DNA of 45,112 nt from JAVWJP01 sp036638975 (GTDB taxonomy: Bacteria > Bacillota > Clostridia > Oscillospirales > Ruminococcaceae). A program made the translations under genes and the position numbers. How positions within the stretch are numbered: the first letter of the stretch is position 1; every line of letters begins with the position of its first letter. Location: NCBI GenBank assembly GCA_036638975.1, contig JAVWJP010000017.1, forward strand, positions 1-45,112, written 5' to 3'. Below, one piece after another: positions 7,543-15,365 of the stretch. A model generated the notes under the pieces. That model was given only the letters and a program-made list of their open reading frames with translations. It was not told where the DNA came from and ran no database searches.

Positions 7543-9225
7543 ATGAATGCTAAACAAAAGGTTGTAATTGTCGGTGGGGTTGCAGGCGGAGCTTCTGCGG
7601 CAGCACGTTTGCGCAGGCTAAACGAACAGGCGGAAATTGTTCTTTTAGAGCGCGACGAATATATATCCTTTGCAAACTGCGGTCTGCCATATTATATCGG
7701 CGGTGAAATTGCAGATAAAGCATCGCTTTTACTGCAAACGCCTCAAAGCTTTAACGCACGCTTTAATGTTGATGTGAGGGTTTTAAGCGAGGTTAGCTCT
7801 GTAAATACAGCCGCAAAAACAGTAACTGTACACGACAAAAAAACCGGTAAAAGCTATGATGAAAGCTACGACAAGCTTTTGCTTGCTACCGGTGCCGAGC
7901 CTATAGTGCCGCCTGTGCCGGGTCTTACAAGTAAAAAGGTTTTTACCGTAAGAAATGTTGCAGACAGTGTGTCAATTAAAGGCTTTATAGCGCACAGCGG
8001 TGCAAAAACAGTAGCTGTAATAGGAGGGGGCTTTGTCGGTGTAGAGGTTGCAGAGGGTCTGCACGCATCGGGGCTTTCGGTCACTCTTATAGAAATGGCA
8101 GAGCAAATACTTTCTCCCATAGATTACGATATGATATGCTCTGTGCACAGCCATATGCGCCAAAAAGGTGTAAAATTACTGCTGCAAACAGAGCTTAAAG
8201 AAGTTTGCGAAACAGAAACAGGCTTGAGCCTTACATTAAAAGGTAAGGAAGCACCGGAGCAGCCCATATGCTGTGATATGCTTGTTTTGGGTATTGGTGT
8301 AAAACCAGAAACCTCGCTGGCAAAAGCGGCAGGGCTTGCCCTTACGGCCCGCGGACATATAGTTACAAGCCCCTCTATGCAAACTTCAAATAAAGATATT
8401 TATGCCGTAGGCGATGCCGTTGAGGTAACCGACTTTATGACAGGCGGAAAAACAGCGGTTCCCCTCGCAGGCCCTGCCAACAAGCAAGGCAGAGTGGCAG
8501 CCGATAATATTGCAGAAATTAAAGAAGACTCTGTCTATACAGGCACACAGGGCTCGTCGATAATAAAAGTTTTTGACTTAACAGTGGCATCTACAGGCTT
8601 TAATGAAAAAACAGCAAAGCGTTTGGGGCTTAATTACGACAAATCGTTCACCGATTCGGCAAGCCATGCCTCTTATTACCCCGGTGCCTCAAGTATTTCT
8701 GTAAAAACCATATTTGAAAAAGGTACAGGCAAAATATTGGGCGCACAGCTTGTAGGGCGCGAAGGCGTAGACAAGCGCTGCGATGTTTTTGCAACGGCAA
8801 TACGTTTTGGTGCTACTGCGTACGACCTAACGCGTCTTGAGCTCTGTTATGCGCCGCCGTATTCGTCGGCAAAGGACCCTGTAAATATGGCGGGATATGT
8901 CATCGAAAACCTGCTTACAGGTAAATGCAAGAGCTTCCACTGGCACGAGGTTGCAGCACTGCCGCGCGACGGCAGCGTGACGCTGCTTGATAACCGCACC
9001 GCAGCAGAATACGAGCGCGGGCATATAGACGGCTTTACAAATATTCCTCTCGATTCGCTTCGTGCCCGCCTAAACGAGCTTGATAAAACAAAACCGGTCT
9101 ATATAACCTGTCAGGTGGGTCTGCGCGGTTACGTGGGCACAAGAATACTTATGCAAAATGGCTTTGATGTATATAATCTAAGCGGAGGCTATAAGCTTTA
9201 CAGCACAATATTTTCGCTTAAATAG
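7543..9225 (+). CDS. CoA-disulfide reductase with C-terminal rhodanese domain (CoADR-RHD)
   Basis: This is an FAD- and NAD(P)H-dependent pyridine nucleotide-disulfide oxidoreductase (560 aa). The FAD motif GGVAGGASAAARLRR is at residues 10-24, the single redox Cys45 lies in SFANCGLPYYIGG, the NAD(P)H motif VAVIGGGFVGVEVAEGL is near 155, and the FAD motif DIYAVGDAVEV is near 290. A dimerisation domain follows, then a rhodanese domain from about 470 with NRTAAEYERGHIDG and the active-site Cys523 in ITCQVGLRG. The CoADR-RHD layout is known for reducing CoA disulfide or per/polysulfide and for NADH oxidase activity under oxidative stress. It probably acts in the cytosol in thiol or sulfur homeostasis. 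A terminator follows at 9245. Confidence 0.93.
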   Translation: MNAKQKVVIVGGVAGGASAAARLRRLNEQAEIVLLERDEYISFANCGLPYYIGGEIADKASLLLQTPQSFNARFNVDVRVLSEVSSVNTAAKTVTVHDKKTGKSYDESYDKLLLATGAEPIVPPVPGLTSKKVFTVRNVADSVSIKGFIAHSGAKTVAVIGGGFVGVEVAEGLHASGLSVTLIEMAEQILSPIDYDMICSVHSHMRQKGVKLLLQTELKEVCETETGLSLTLKGKEAPEQPICCDMLVLGIGVKPETSLAKAAGLALTARGHIVTSPSMQTSNKDIYAVGDAVEVTDFMTGGKTAVPLAGPANKQGRVAADNIAEIKEDSVYTGTQGSSIIKVFDLTVASTGFNEKTAKRLGLNYDKSFTDSASHASYYPGASSISVKTIFEKGTGKILGAQLVGREGVDKRCDVFATAIRFGATAYDLTRLELCYAPPYSSAKDPVNMAGYVIENLLTGKCKSFHWHEVAALPRDGSVTLLDNRTAAEYERGHIDGFTNIPLDSLRARLNELDKTKPVYITCQVGLRGYVGTRILMQNGFDVYNLSGGYKLYSTIFSLK

Positions 9226-9244
9226 CAGATAAAATTACAATAAA

Positions 9245-9289
9245 AAAGATGTCGGGCTGTCAATAAATGCTCGACATCTTTGTTTTTTT
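9245..9289 (+). terminator. Rho-independent terminator after the CoADR gene
   Basis: A 13-bp stem with one G-U pair begins AAAGATGTCG and ends CGACATCTTT, has an 11-nt loop, and is followed by GTTTTTTT. The in-frame ATG at 9267 upstream of the TVP38 gene lies inside this hairpin, which argues against using it as a start. Confidence 0.9.
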
Positions 9290-9347
9290 GCGGTATTATT
9301 CTATAGTGATTATAATTTTTTCAGTTTACTTTAAAGGTAGTGAATAT

Positions 9348-10040
9348 ATGATTAAAAAGCTCGGCAGCAACTTTTTTCAAAAAGCCATCATAGTAATTGG
9401 CGTTATTCTTAGCTGCGCCGTTCTTATACCGGTTATTCTTAAAACAGCGCCCGATATAATAACTATAGTAAAAAACGAAGAATATGAACAAATAGAGCTT
9501 TATTTAAAATCCTTTGGCGCTGTCGGCGTAATTGTCGCCGTTGTTATACAAATATTGCAGGTTATCTCCGTTGTTATTCCGTCACCACTGGTTTGGGTTT
9601 CGGTCGGTGCTGTTTATGGCACATTTTACGGTCTGTTAATTTGTGCTGTAGGCATGGTTTTAGGCAATGGGCTTGTGTTTTTTATAGCCCGTAAATTTCA
9701 TTTAAGCAGAAGCGAAAAGGGGCAAAAAAGCTTTAAGTTTTTGTCGGGCATTAAGAACGAAGATTTAATGATTTTTCTTATGTATATAATCCCGGGTATG
9801 CCTAACGGAATTGTCCCGTATATTTGTGCCGGTACAAATATACCGTTAAAAAAGTTTTTAACAATAGTAGGCGTTTCATGCGTTCCGTCAATACTTTTTT
9901 CTACCTGTATAGGCGACATGGCTTTGCAGGGCAACCACGAAATAGCACTGGTCATTTTGGGCTTGGCACTGATATTGACGATAGTGCTTATACTATGCCG
10001 CAAAAAGATTGCCGCATACTTTCAAAAATTCAGCAAGTAG
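9348..10040 (+). CDS. TVP38/TMEM64 family membrane protein (SNARE-associated/DedA-like)
   Basis: This 230-aa integral membrane protein has about five hydrophobic segments and the PF09335 signature: VWVSVGAVYGTFYGLLICAVGMVLGNGLVFFIARKF, then IPGMPNGIVPYICAGTNIPLKKFL. Bacterial relatives are linked to membrane homeostasis or lipid scrambling, but few have a proven function. ATG 9348 is chosen because AAAGGTAG lies 7 nt upstream. The longer frame from 9267 begins inside the preceding terminator. It stands alone between that terminator and a 373-bp gap. Confidence 0.87.
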   Translation: MIKKLGSNFFQKAIIVIGVILSCAVLIPVILKTAPDIITIVKNEEYEQIELYLKSFGAVGVIVAVVIQILQVISVVIPSPLVWVSVGAVYGTFYGLLICAVGMVLGNGLVFFIARKFHLSRSEKGQKSFKFLSGIKNEDLMIFLMYIIPGMPNGIVPYICAGTNIPLKKFLTIVGVSCVPSILFSTCIGDMALQGNHEIALVILGLALILTIVLILCRKKIAAYFQKFSK

Positions 10041-10228
10041 CGCCGAAAAATATCAACATTGCTCTTAAGGCGCTACTGCTGCTTAAAGATGGCGGCAAGC
10101 TGTGCCTATGACCTTGCGCACTGCCGCCAAAGGAGAACGTGCCGGCAAAAAGTTTTGGGGCTGTCATAATGAATAGCGCATACCACAAAACTCCACAAAT
10201 TTTGCAAAAAAACATCTGCTATTGTCGT

Positions 10229-10246
10229 AATGTTTACAATTTGTAA
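10229..10246. promoter_or_regulatory. Shared dyad operator candidate, copy 1
   Basis: The 18-mer AATGTTTACAANNTGTAA holds the perfect 7-1-7 palindrome TTTACAA-T-TTGTAAA, which runs to 10247. It lies 22 nt upstream of an extended -10 element and so would overlap the -35 zone. The same 18-mer pattern recurs upstream of the third surface-protein gene at 12628-12645. The regulator is not identified. Confidence 0.5.
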
Positions 10247-10265
10247 ATATATTGTGTATCAATCA

Positions 10266-10274
10266 TGATATAAT
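10266..10274 (+). promoter_or_regulatory. Extended -10 promoter element for the 10414 gene
   Basis: TGATATAAT matches the extended -10 consensus TGNTATAAT. No good -35 is seen, as expected for an extended -10 promoter. The upstream dyad occupies the -35 zone, so a bound protein could block or aid the polymerase. Confidence 0.5.
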
Positions 10275-10413
10275 GTAAATGTATATACTGTCTGTAGTAT
10301 ATTTAATATGGTTGTCATTCATGGCGGTAGGGTTGTGCGGACGAGAGGCTCTGCCTGCTTTATATCGCCTGATATCACAATATAAACTATTTCTATCAGG
10401 AGGAACGAAACAC

Positions 10414-11628
10414 ATGAAAAAAATACTTGCACTTGCACTTGCGCTTACAATGTCGCTGGGCATGGTAACTGTTACGATGGCGGCAAGCAAACCAAAAAGC
10501 ATAAAGCTTTCTACGCAAATTTACACTTTAAGCGGTAAAACTATGTCGGAGGCGACAAACAACGAAAAGCTTACGCCCGGAAAAACCTATTATATGCCAA
10601 TTATCAGCGATGATACTGAGTATAATAAGGGCAAGCTGAATATTACTTCTACAGGTGCGTTAAGTGCTTATCGCATAAGAATGCGCGCTTCCGAAGGCTC
10701 TAAGGCAATGGGTAATTGCGAGTTTGTCGTAAAGGACGTAACGAGCGGAAATTTTCTTGATGATAAGAGCAAATATTCCAGCACTAAGCAGGCGTTTCTT
10801 GCAATAAACACTAAAAATAGCTACTCCAACACTGACATTGATGTTGTGATGGACGGAGGAATTTATGCCACAGACGGCTATATCATTAATGGCAGCAGCA
10901 GCATAGAGGGCTTATTTACCTATACTGTAGGCTACAAAGAAAATATGGCGGATGTTAGCACTACGGTTTCAGATGACTCTCCGCTTGTAAATTTTGCTGA
11001 CATAGACACTACCTCGCCGATAGAGATATACTTTGCAAAGGCAGATAGTAACCTTAGATTTTTGGTGAATGCAAAGGGACAGACACCCTTGTTCTTGCGC
11101 TATTCCAATGACGCTAAAAATACAAAATACGCAAACATCGCAGATAAATACCCAGATGCCACACTGGATTTCCACCTGTTTGAGGGCACTAAAAAAACCT
11201 TTAAAAGAACGGGCGAGCTTTATTTGCCTGCGGTTTCTATAGAAAAAAACGGCAGAGCCTCTGCACCGTATATTTACGAGATAGAGGACAACAAGCTTAA
11301 AGAAATAAAACCGACCTATAAAACTGAACAAGAAGAATTTTGCATTAAAACAAACAAGCTTGGCAATTATATGATTTCTGACATGAAGCTAAGCTCTACG
11401 AGTTCAAGCTCCGGCGAAGAAGAAACAGATGAAAGCAAGAGCAGCTCATCATCATCGTCTAAAAAAGAGGAGGACGACTATGTACCTCCGACAAGTAAAA
11501 ACCCCGGCGCACAGGTAAACCCCGACACAGGTGTGACAACATACGTTGGGCTTGCTTCTGCGCTGTTTGTAGCGGCTGCGGGTGCAGTTTATGCAACTAC
11601 ATTTATTAACAAACGCAATAAAAAGTAA
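10414..11628 (+). CDS. Secreted surface protein with C-terminal NPDTG sorting-type signal (paralog 1)
   Basis: This 404-aa protein has a Sec signal peptide (MKKILALALALTMSLGMV, cleavage probably after TMAA). Its beta-rich body includes LTPGKTYYMPI near residue 55. A Ser/Glu/Asp/Lys-rich low-complexity linker (about 330-355) follows, then NPDTG at 369-373, a hydrophobic segment and the tail NKRNKK. That tail layout is a cell-wall sorting signal resembling the (S/N/P)PXTG motifs used by some clostridial sortases; no sortase gene is in the window. ATG 10414 has AGGAGG 10 nt upstream. The upstream in-frame start at 10279 would bury the signal peptide. It is paralogous to the 12785 product (shared GKTYY, an FxxTG strand and LGxxxxS/TN near the end). 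No enzyme motif is recognised. Confidence 0.8.
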   Translation: MKKILALALALTMSLGMVTVTMAASKPKSIKLSTQIYTLSGKTMSEATNNEKLTPGKTYYMPIISDDTEYNKGKLNITSTGALSAYRIRMRASEGSKAMGNCEFVVKDVTSGNFLDDKSKYSSTKQAFLAINTKNSYSNTDIDVVMDGGIYATDGYIINGSSSIEGLFTYTVGYKENMADVSTTVSDDSPLVNFADIDTTSPIEIYFAKADSNLRFLVNAKGQTPLFLRYSNDAKNTKYANIADKYPDATLDFHLFEGTKKTFKRTGELYLPAVSIEKNGRASAPYIYEIEDNKLKEIKPTYKTEQEEFCIKTNKLGNYMISDMKLSSTSSSSGEEETDESKSSSSSSSKKEEDDYVPPTSKNPGAQVNPDTGVTTYVGLASALFVAAAGAVYATTFINKRNKK

Positions 11629-11653
11629 TTTTTTTATACATTAAGAGGAGGAT

Positions 11654-12490
11654 ATGAAATTGAAAAAGTTTTTGGCAATTGTCCTTGCAGCAGTATTAGC
11701 TTTAAGTATGTCAACAGTTGCTTTTGCTTCAAAGGTTACCGATTTAGGCGCTTTGGGCGGAGATTTATTTCTTTTTAATGAGAAAAACGATGCTATGGAG
11801 AAACTTAGTGTAGGTGGAAATCCTGTTCCGTCGGGCTCTGTCCTTTATATACCGCTTGTTACCCGCAAGGAAACCGACAACGGCATAAGAACAGTATGCA
11901 CCTATAGTGTTTCTGACCTCAGCAATTATCAAATTAAAACTACAGTAAACGAGGGCAAGGGTATTATAGGCGGTGTGCGTTTTGGTGTTAAGAAAAACAG
12001 TGACGGTGATGTCGCGGCGCAGATTGTTGTAAATGTTAATCAAAACACAACAAAGCTGCCTGTAGAAGTGTTGTTTACCATTAAAATTACACCAAATGAT
12101 GATGCGACGCTTGAGCAAATTGATGGTTCTACAGAATATGACTTTAATTTTTTTGTTGCACCGCAAACTAAAGCTTCGGCAGCAGCTGTGCCCCCCGCAG
12201 CGGGAACAACCGCACCGGCAAATACAACAACTGCCCCCGCAAAAGATGACGGCGCTATATATGTGTTTGGAGGACCTGCAAAAGAAACAGCAGCTCCCGT
12301 AAAAGATGACGGTGCTATATATGTGTTTGGAGAGCCTGCAAAAGAAACAGCAGCTCCTGCAAAAGATGACGGCGCTATATATGTGTTTGGTGAGCCACCA
12401 AAAGAAAACAATAAGCTTGTCACATCGCAAACAGCCCCCGCTTCTTCGGTAAAACCACTTGTAAACCCCGGTACAGGTGCAGGCTTCTAA
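11654..12490 (+). CDS. Secreted repeat protein of the same family with truncated NPGTG tail (paralog 2)
   Basis: This 278-aa protein has a signal peptide (KKFLAIVLAAVLALSMSTVAFA). A short domain with PSGSVLYIPL resembles the GKTYYFP segment of its neighbours. A Pro/Ala/Thr-rich linker and three near-identical 20-residue repeats (KDDGAIYVFG core) follow. It ends in NPGTG (271-275) plus AGF, without the hydrophobic segment or basic tail needed for anchoring, so it is probably released or bound non-covalently. Reading the other frames past the stop shows no hidden membrane segment. AGGAGG (11646-11651) is only 2 nt from ATG 11654, whereas TTG 11660 has 8 nt spacing, so the real start may be 11660. 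It lies 25 bp after paralog 1 and is probably cotranscribed with it. Confidence 0.78.
   Translation: MKLKKFLAIVLAAVLALSMSTVAFASKVTDLGALGGDLFLFNEKNDAMEKLSVGGNPVPSGSVLYIPLVTRKETDNGIRTVCTYSVSDLSNYQIKTTVNEGKGIIGGVRFGVKKNSDGDVAAQIVVNVNQNTTKLPVEVLFTIKITPNDDATLEQIDGSTEYDFNFFVAPQTKASAAAVPPAAGTTAPANTTTAPAKDDGAIYVFGGPAKETAAPVKDDGAIYVFGEPAKETAAPAKDDGAIYVFGEPPKENNKLVTSQTAPASSVKPLVNPGTGAGF
12241..12420 (+). repeat. Three 60-bp tandem repeats inside the secreted protein gene
   Basis: Three consecutive 60-bp units start at 12241, 12301 and 12361, each opening with AAAAGATGACGG. Units 1 and 2 differ at only a few positions; unit 3 diverges in its last third. The unit is an exact multiple of 3, so copy-number change would keep the reading frame. 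It encodes a KDDGAIYVFG core followed by PAKETAAP. Confidence 0.95.
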
Positions 12491-12544
12491 TATTATTTGC
12501 AGTGTCTTACGTGCTTTAAACAGCCAGCTTAATTTAATATTAAG

Positions 12545-12581
12545 GCATCATACGAAAAGAATTTTTCGTATGATGCTTTTT
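12545..12581 (+). terminator. Rho-independent terminator after paralog 2
   Basis: A perfect 14-bp stem (GCATCATACGAAAA and its complement) with a 4-nt loop is followed by TTTTT. It separates the first two surface-protein genes from the third. Confidence 0.92.
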
Positions 12582-12623
12582 GTGTTTTGGCAAAGTTTTT
12601 ACCTATAGCTTGGTTTTGAAAGC

Positions 12624-12646
12624 TGTAAATGTTTACAAAATGTAAC
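12624..12646. promoter_or_regulatory. Shared dyad operator candidate, copy 2 (two overlapping palindromes)
   Basis: TGTAAA-TG-TTTACA (12624-12637) overlaps TTACA-AAA-TGTAA (12633-12645). The second half contains the same 18-mer AATGTTTACAANNTGTAA (12628-12645) seen at 10229-10246. It sits about 41 bp upstream of the -35 element of the next promoter. Confidence 0.5.
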
Positions 12647-12686
12647 TAATCACCGCATAAAATGACAAATTGGAAACAAAAACCTC

Positions 12687-12715
12687 TTGATTTGTGCTTA
12701 TTTTGCCCTTATACT
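12687..12715 (+). promoter_or_regulatory. Vegetative promoter for paralog 3
   Basis: The -35 is TTGATT (12687-12692) and the -10 is TATACT (12710-12715), with 17-bp spacing. The transcript would start near 12722 and give a leader of about 60 nt before ATG 12785. Confidence 0.6.
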
Positions 12716-12784
12716 AAGAATCAAGCCGAGCACAAGAGCAAAATGTTTATTGTGAGGCTACAAAAAACAGGAGGAAACCCCTAT

Positions 12785-13921
12785 ATGAAAAAAATCATAG
12801 CTATGCTACTTGCACTGACAACAGCCGCCGGTTTGGCAGTAACAGCCTTTGCCGAAGCAGTGCCGGCAAACACACAGACAATACAGAGTAAAGCGTCAAT
12901 AATATTTGACAAAGACATAAATGGTGTAGACATTAACTCAGGCGCGCTTCTTACCTCCGGCAAAACTTATTATTTCCCCGTAAAATATATTGCCGATGGA
13001 AAAACAGCCGAAGAAGCTGTGGCACTTACTGCGGCGCAGTACAACAGCTTTCGCTTCCGCTTTACAAATGAGGACGGCAAACAGGCTGTAGATTCTATAA
13101 AGATTGAAAAGTACAAGTCGCTTTACAGTCTTGCCGTTAAAACAAAGGGCGGTTACCCGACAGCTCTTACAGACGTTGCTTATACCACAACTGTTATTGA
13201 CACAAAAAACGACAGAGCCGAAATAACTGCACCTTCAGTTGCTTTTGCTGTAGGCTACAAGGCAATTGACGAAAGCAATATTAAAAACCACGAGTACGTT
13301 TCGGTAGATTCCTCTGCTCCGGTTGTTACAAAAGAGGCATTTGAAGCGTTAAACGAAATGGCAGGCGGCAAGGAAGTAAACTTTGTAAACGGAGCATGGG
13401 AGTACAGTGTCCGTGTAAACGGCATGAAAGATGTAAATATGCTTTCTAATTCCGACGAGATTGACGAAGTTATTAAAAAGTACGAGAGAAACGAATTTAA
13501 GTTTGTTTCGTTCCCCGCGGCGCCGGAGTTCCGCACCACAGGCACACTTTCTATTGATGTTTCATCGGACATGGATATGTTTGAAGGTAAATTCTTCGCT
13601 TATAAATATGTTGGCGGAAAGCTTGTAAAATTAGAGTCTGAGCTTAACAGCGATGATGAAGTTTTAAAGCTTAAAACAAAAGAGCTTGGTCGCTTTGTTT
13701 TAACCAACAAAGAAATTAAGTGGACAACCGTTATAGAGCCGGACGGTTCAATAATCATTGATAATGGCATTTCAGGCGGCACAACAGGCGGCAATACCGG
13801 CACAGATACAGACGGTACACAGCCAAACCCCGACACAGGTGCAAACAACTTTGTGGCACTTGCAGCAGCAATGGCGCTTATAGCGGCGGCAGGTGTTGCA
13901 GTATCGCGCAAACGCAAATAA
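12785..13921 (+). CDS. Secreted surface protein with C-terminal NPDTG sorting-type signal (paralog 3)
   Basis: This 378-aa protein has a signal peptide (MKKIIAMLLALTTAAGLAVTAFA), a beta-rich body with LLTSGKTYYFPVKY, and a C-terminal domain with FRTTGTLSIDV, FFAYKYVGGKLVKLE and LGRFVLTN. The last part aligns by eye with the corresponding region of the 10414 product. A Gly/Thr-rich linker leads to NPDTG at 348-352, a hydrophobic segment and the tail SRKRK, giving a complete sorting-type signal. ATG 12785 has AGGAGG 10 nt upstream; the in-frame ATG at 12662 lies upstream of the mapped promoter. It forms its own transcription unit, bounded by terminators. Its function is unknown; an exposed envelope or adhesion role is inferred only from anchoring. 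Confidence 0.8.
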   Translation: MKKIIAMLLALTTAAGLAVTAFAEAVPANTQTIQSKASIIFDKDINGVDINSGALLTSGKTYYFPVKYIADGKTAEEAVALTAAQYNSFRFRFTNEDGKQAVDSIKIEKYKSLYSLAVKTKGGYPTALTDVAYTTTVIDTKNDRAEITAPSVAFAVGYKAIDESNIKNHEYVSVDSSAPVVTKEAFEALNEMAGGKEVNFVNGAWEYSVRVNGMKDVNMLSNSDEIDEVIKKYERNEFKFVSFPAAPEFRTTGTLSIDVSSDMDMFEGKFFAYKYVGGKLVKLESELNSDDEVLKLKTKELGRFVLTNKEIKWTTVIEPDGSIIIDNGISGGTTGGNTGTDTDGTQPNPDTGANNFVALAAAMALIAAAGVAVSRKRK

Positions 13922-13941
13922 TTTAAGCTACGAAAAAAACG

Positions 13942-13986
13942 AAAGCGCCCCCGATTTTGGCTGTAAAAAGCCGTTGGGGGCGCTTT
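13942..13986. terminator. Bidirectional terminator between paralog 3 and ychF
   Basis: An 11-bp stem, AAAGCGCCCCC/GGGGGCGCTTT, encloses a smaller GGCT/AGCC stem, with T-runs on both strands. It serves the convergent genes on each side. Confidence 0.88.
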
Positions 13987-14003
13987 TAAATTATGCGATA
14001 ATA

Positions 14004-15101
14004 TTATACATTAAAGCGGAACAGCACTACGTCGCCGTCTTTAAAAATATACTCTTTTCCTTCGCTTCGCACAAGCCCTTTTTCTTTTGCCGCTGTCATG
14101 CTGCCGCAAGAAACAAGCTCGTCAAAGCCTATAACCTCGGCACGTATAAAGCCCTTTTCAAAATCGGAGTGTATCTTGCCGGCTGCTTGCGGCGCTTTTG
14201 TACCCTTGTTTATAGTCCATGCGCGCACCTCTTGCTTGCCTGCTGTCAAAAAAGAAATAAGCCCCAGTAAATCGTAGCTTTGCACTATAAGCCTGTCAAG
14301 ACCGGATTCATGTAAGCCCAGCTCCTCTAAAAACATCACCTTGTCGTCTTTTTCCATTCCTGTAATTTCTTCTTCTATTTTTGCGCAGATTGGCACTACG
14401 CGGGCGTTCTCGGCTTTTGCAATTTCGCAAACCTCGTTGTAAAATTTGTTTGCGGAAAGGCTTGAAGAAAAGTCTGCCTCGCAGAGGTTTGCCACATAAA
14501 TTACAGGCTTGCCGGAGAGCAGCGGAGCTTCTGCAAGTACGGCTTCTTCATCGTCGTTCTGCGGCTCAAAGCTGCGCGCGGGCTGTCCGTCCTCAAGGTG
14601 CTTTTGCAGGCGCAGCAGAGCCTCGTATTCACCCGCAAGCTTTTTGTCTGCCTTTGCTGCCTTTGCGGCTTTGTCCACACGGCGCTGCATAATTTCGATA
14701 TCGGAGAAGATAAGCTCTAAATTTATGGTTTCTATGTCGCGCGCGGGTCCTATATCGCCGTCAACGTGGATAATATCATCGCTCTCAAAGCAGCGCACAA
14801 CGTGCAGTATGGCATCAACCTCGCGTATATTTGCCAAAAACTTGTTGCCTAAGCCCTCGCCCTTAGACGCACCCTTTACAAGCCCCGCAATGTCAACAAA
14901 CTCTATTACGGCAGGGGTGTATTTGTCGGGGTCGTACATTTCTGCAAGCTTATCAAGACGGCTGTCCGGCACAGCCACAACACCCACATTAGGCTCTATT
15001 GTGCAAAAAGGGTAGTTGGCGCTCTCTGCACCCGCATTTGTAATTGCATTAAAAAGTGTACTCTTGCCCACATTAGGCAGCCCTACTATACCAAGCTTCA
15101 T
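14004..15101 (-). CDS. ychF: Redox-regulated ATPase/GTPase YchF
   Basis: This is a universally conserved Obg-related P-loop NTPase of the cytosol (365 aa) that binds ribosomes and prefers ATP in most species. The motifs are GLPNVGKSTLF at residues 7-17, VDIAGLVKGASKGEGLGNKFL (G3 region), the coiled-coil insert IEIMQRRVDKAAKAAKADKKL, YVANLCEAD (the NKxE variant) and the C-terminal TGS-like domain ending RSEGKEYIFKDGDVVLFRFNV. The start is ATG 15101 with AAAGGAC upstream; this begins MKLGIVG as in homologs. A 13-residue longer frame is possible but has no ribosome site. It is monocistronic and convergent with the surface-protein gene. Confidence 0.96.
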   Translation of the reverse strand: MKLGIVGLPNVGKSTLFNAITNAGAESANYPFCTIEPNVGVVAVPDSRLDKLAEMYDPDKYTPAVIEFVDIAGLVKGASKGEGLGNKFLANIREVDAILHVVRCFESDDIIHVDGDIGPARDIETINLELIFSDIEIMQRRVDKAAKAAKADKKLAGEYEALLRLQKHLEDGQPARSFEPQNDDEEAVLAEAPLLSGKPVIYVANLCEADFSSSLSANKFYNEVCEIAKAENARVVPICAKIEEEITGMEKDDKVMFLEELGLHESGLDRLIVQSYDLLGLISFLTAGKQEVRAWTINKGTKAPQAAGKIHSDFEKGFIRAEVIGFDELVSCGSMTAAKEKGLVRSEGKEYIFKDGDVVLFRFNV

Positions 15102-15365
15102 TATTATTTGTCCTTTCAGGTAAAAAAACTTAGGTGACAAAACACCCTTTACAGAGTATCATTATACATAAAAGAGGTAAAATAAACAAGGCTTGTTCAA
15201 TATATCACCCCAAAAGGTTTATAAATATTTCACTTATCTGTTCACAATTACAGTATAATAGTGTTAGAGTATCTTAAATTATGCCAATTTAGCGCTTAAT
15301 TTGTTTGGTATGAGGTTAATATAAGGCAGACCCTTTGGTTTTGCCGCGAAAGTGGAGGAAGAAAA

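Larger units (their letters stand above)
10041..10413. promoter_or_regulatory. Long intergenic region before the first NPDTG surface protein
   Basis: This gap has no convincing gene. It contains a stem-loop at 10091-10128 (GGCGGCA/TGCCGCC plus an inner stem) without a T-run. It also holds the dyad TTTACAA-T-TTGTAAA at 10233-10247, an extended -10 element TGATATAAT at 10266-10274, and the ribosome site AGGAGG at 10398-10403. An open frame reading in from 10279 crosses the leader but has no ribosome site there. Confidence 0.5.

Noticed and set aside
9267..9347. N-terminal extension of the TVP38-like protein from ATG 9267
   Set aside because: That ATG lies inside the terminator hairpin of the previous gene; a good ribosome site precedes ATG 9348.
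10030..10215. 61-codon minus-strand frame between the TVP38-like gene and the first surface protein
   Set aside because: Low-complexity Ser-rich product, overlaps the end of a real gene, and no convincing ribosome site or family.
11765..12430. Long Cys-rich and repeat-rich open frames on the minus strand opposite the repeat protein
   Set aside because: They are shadows of the 60-bp repeats and the biased codon use of the plus-strand gene; no ribosome site or sensible protein composition.
14381..15015. Overlapping plus-strand frames antisense to ychF
   Set aside because: Arg/Ser-rich shadow products of a conserved gene; no ribosome sites.
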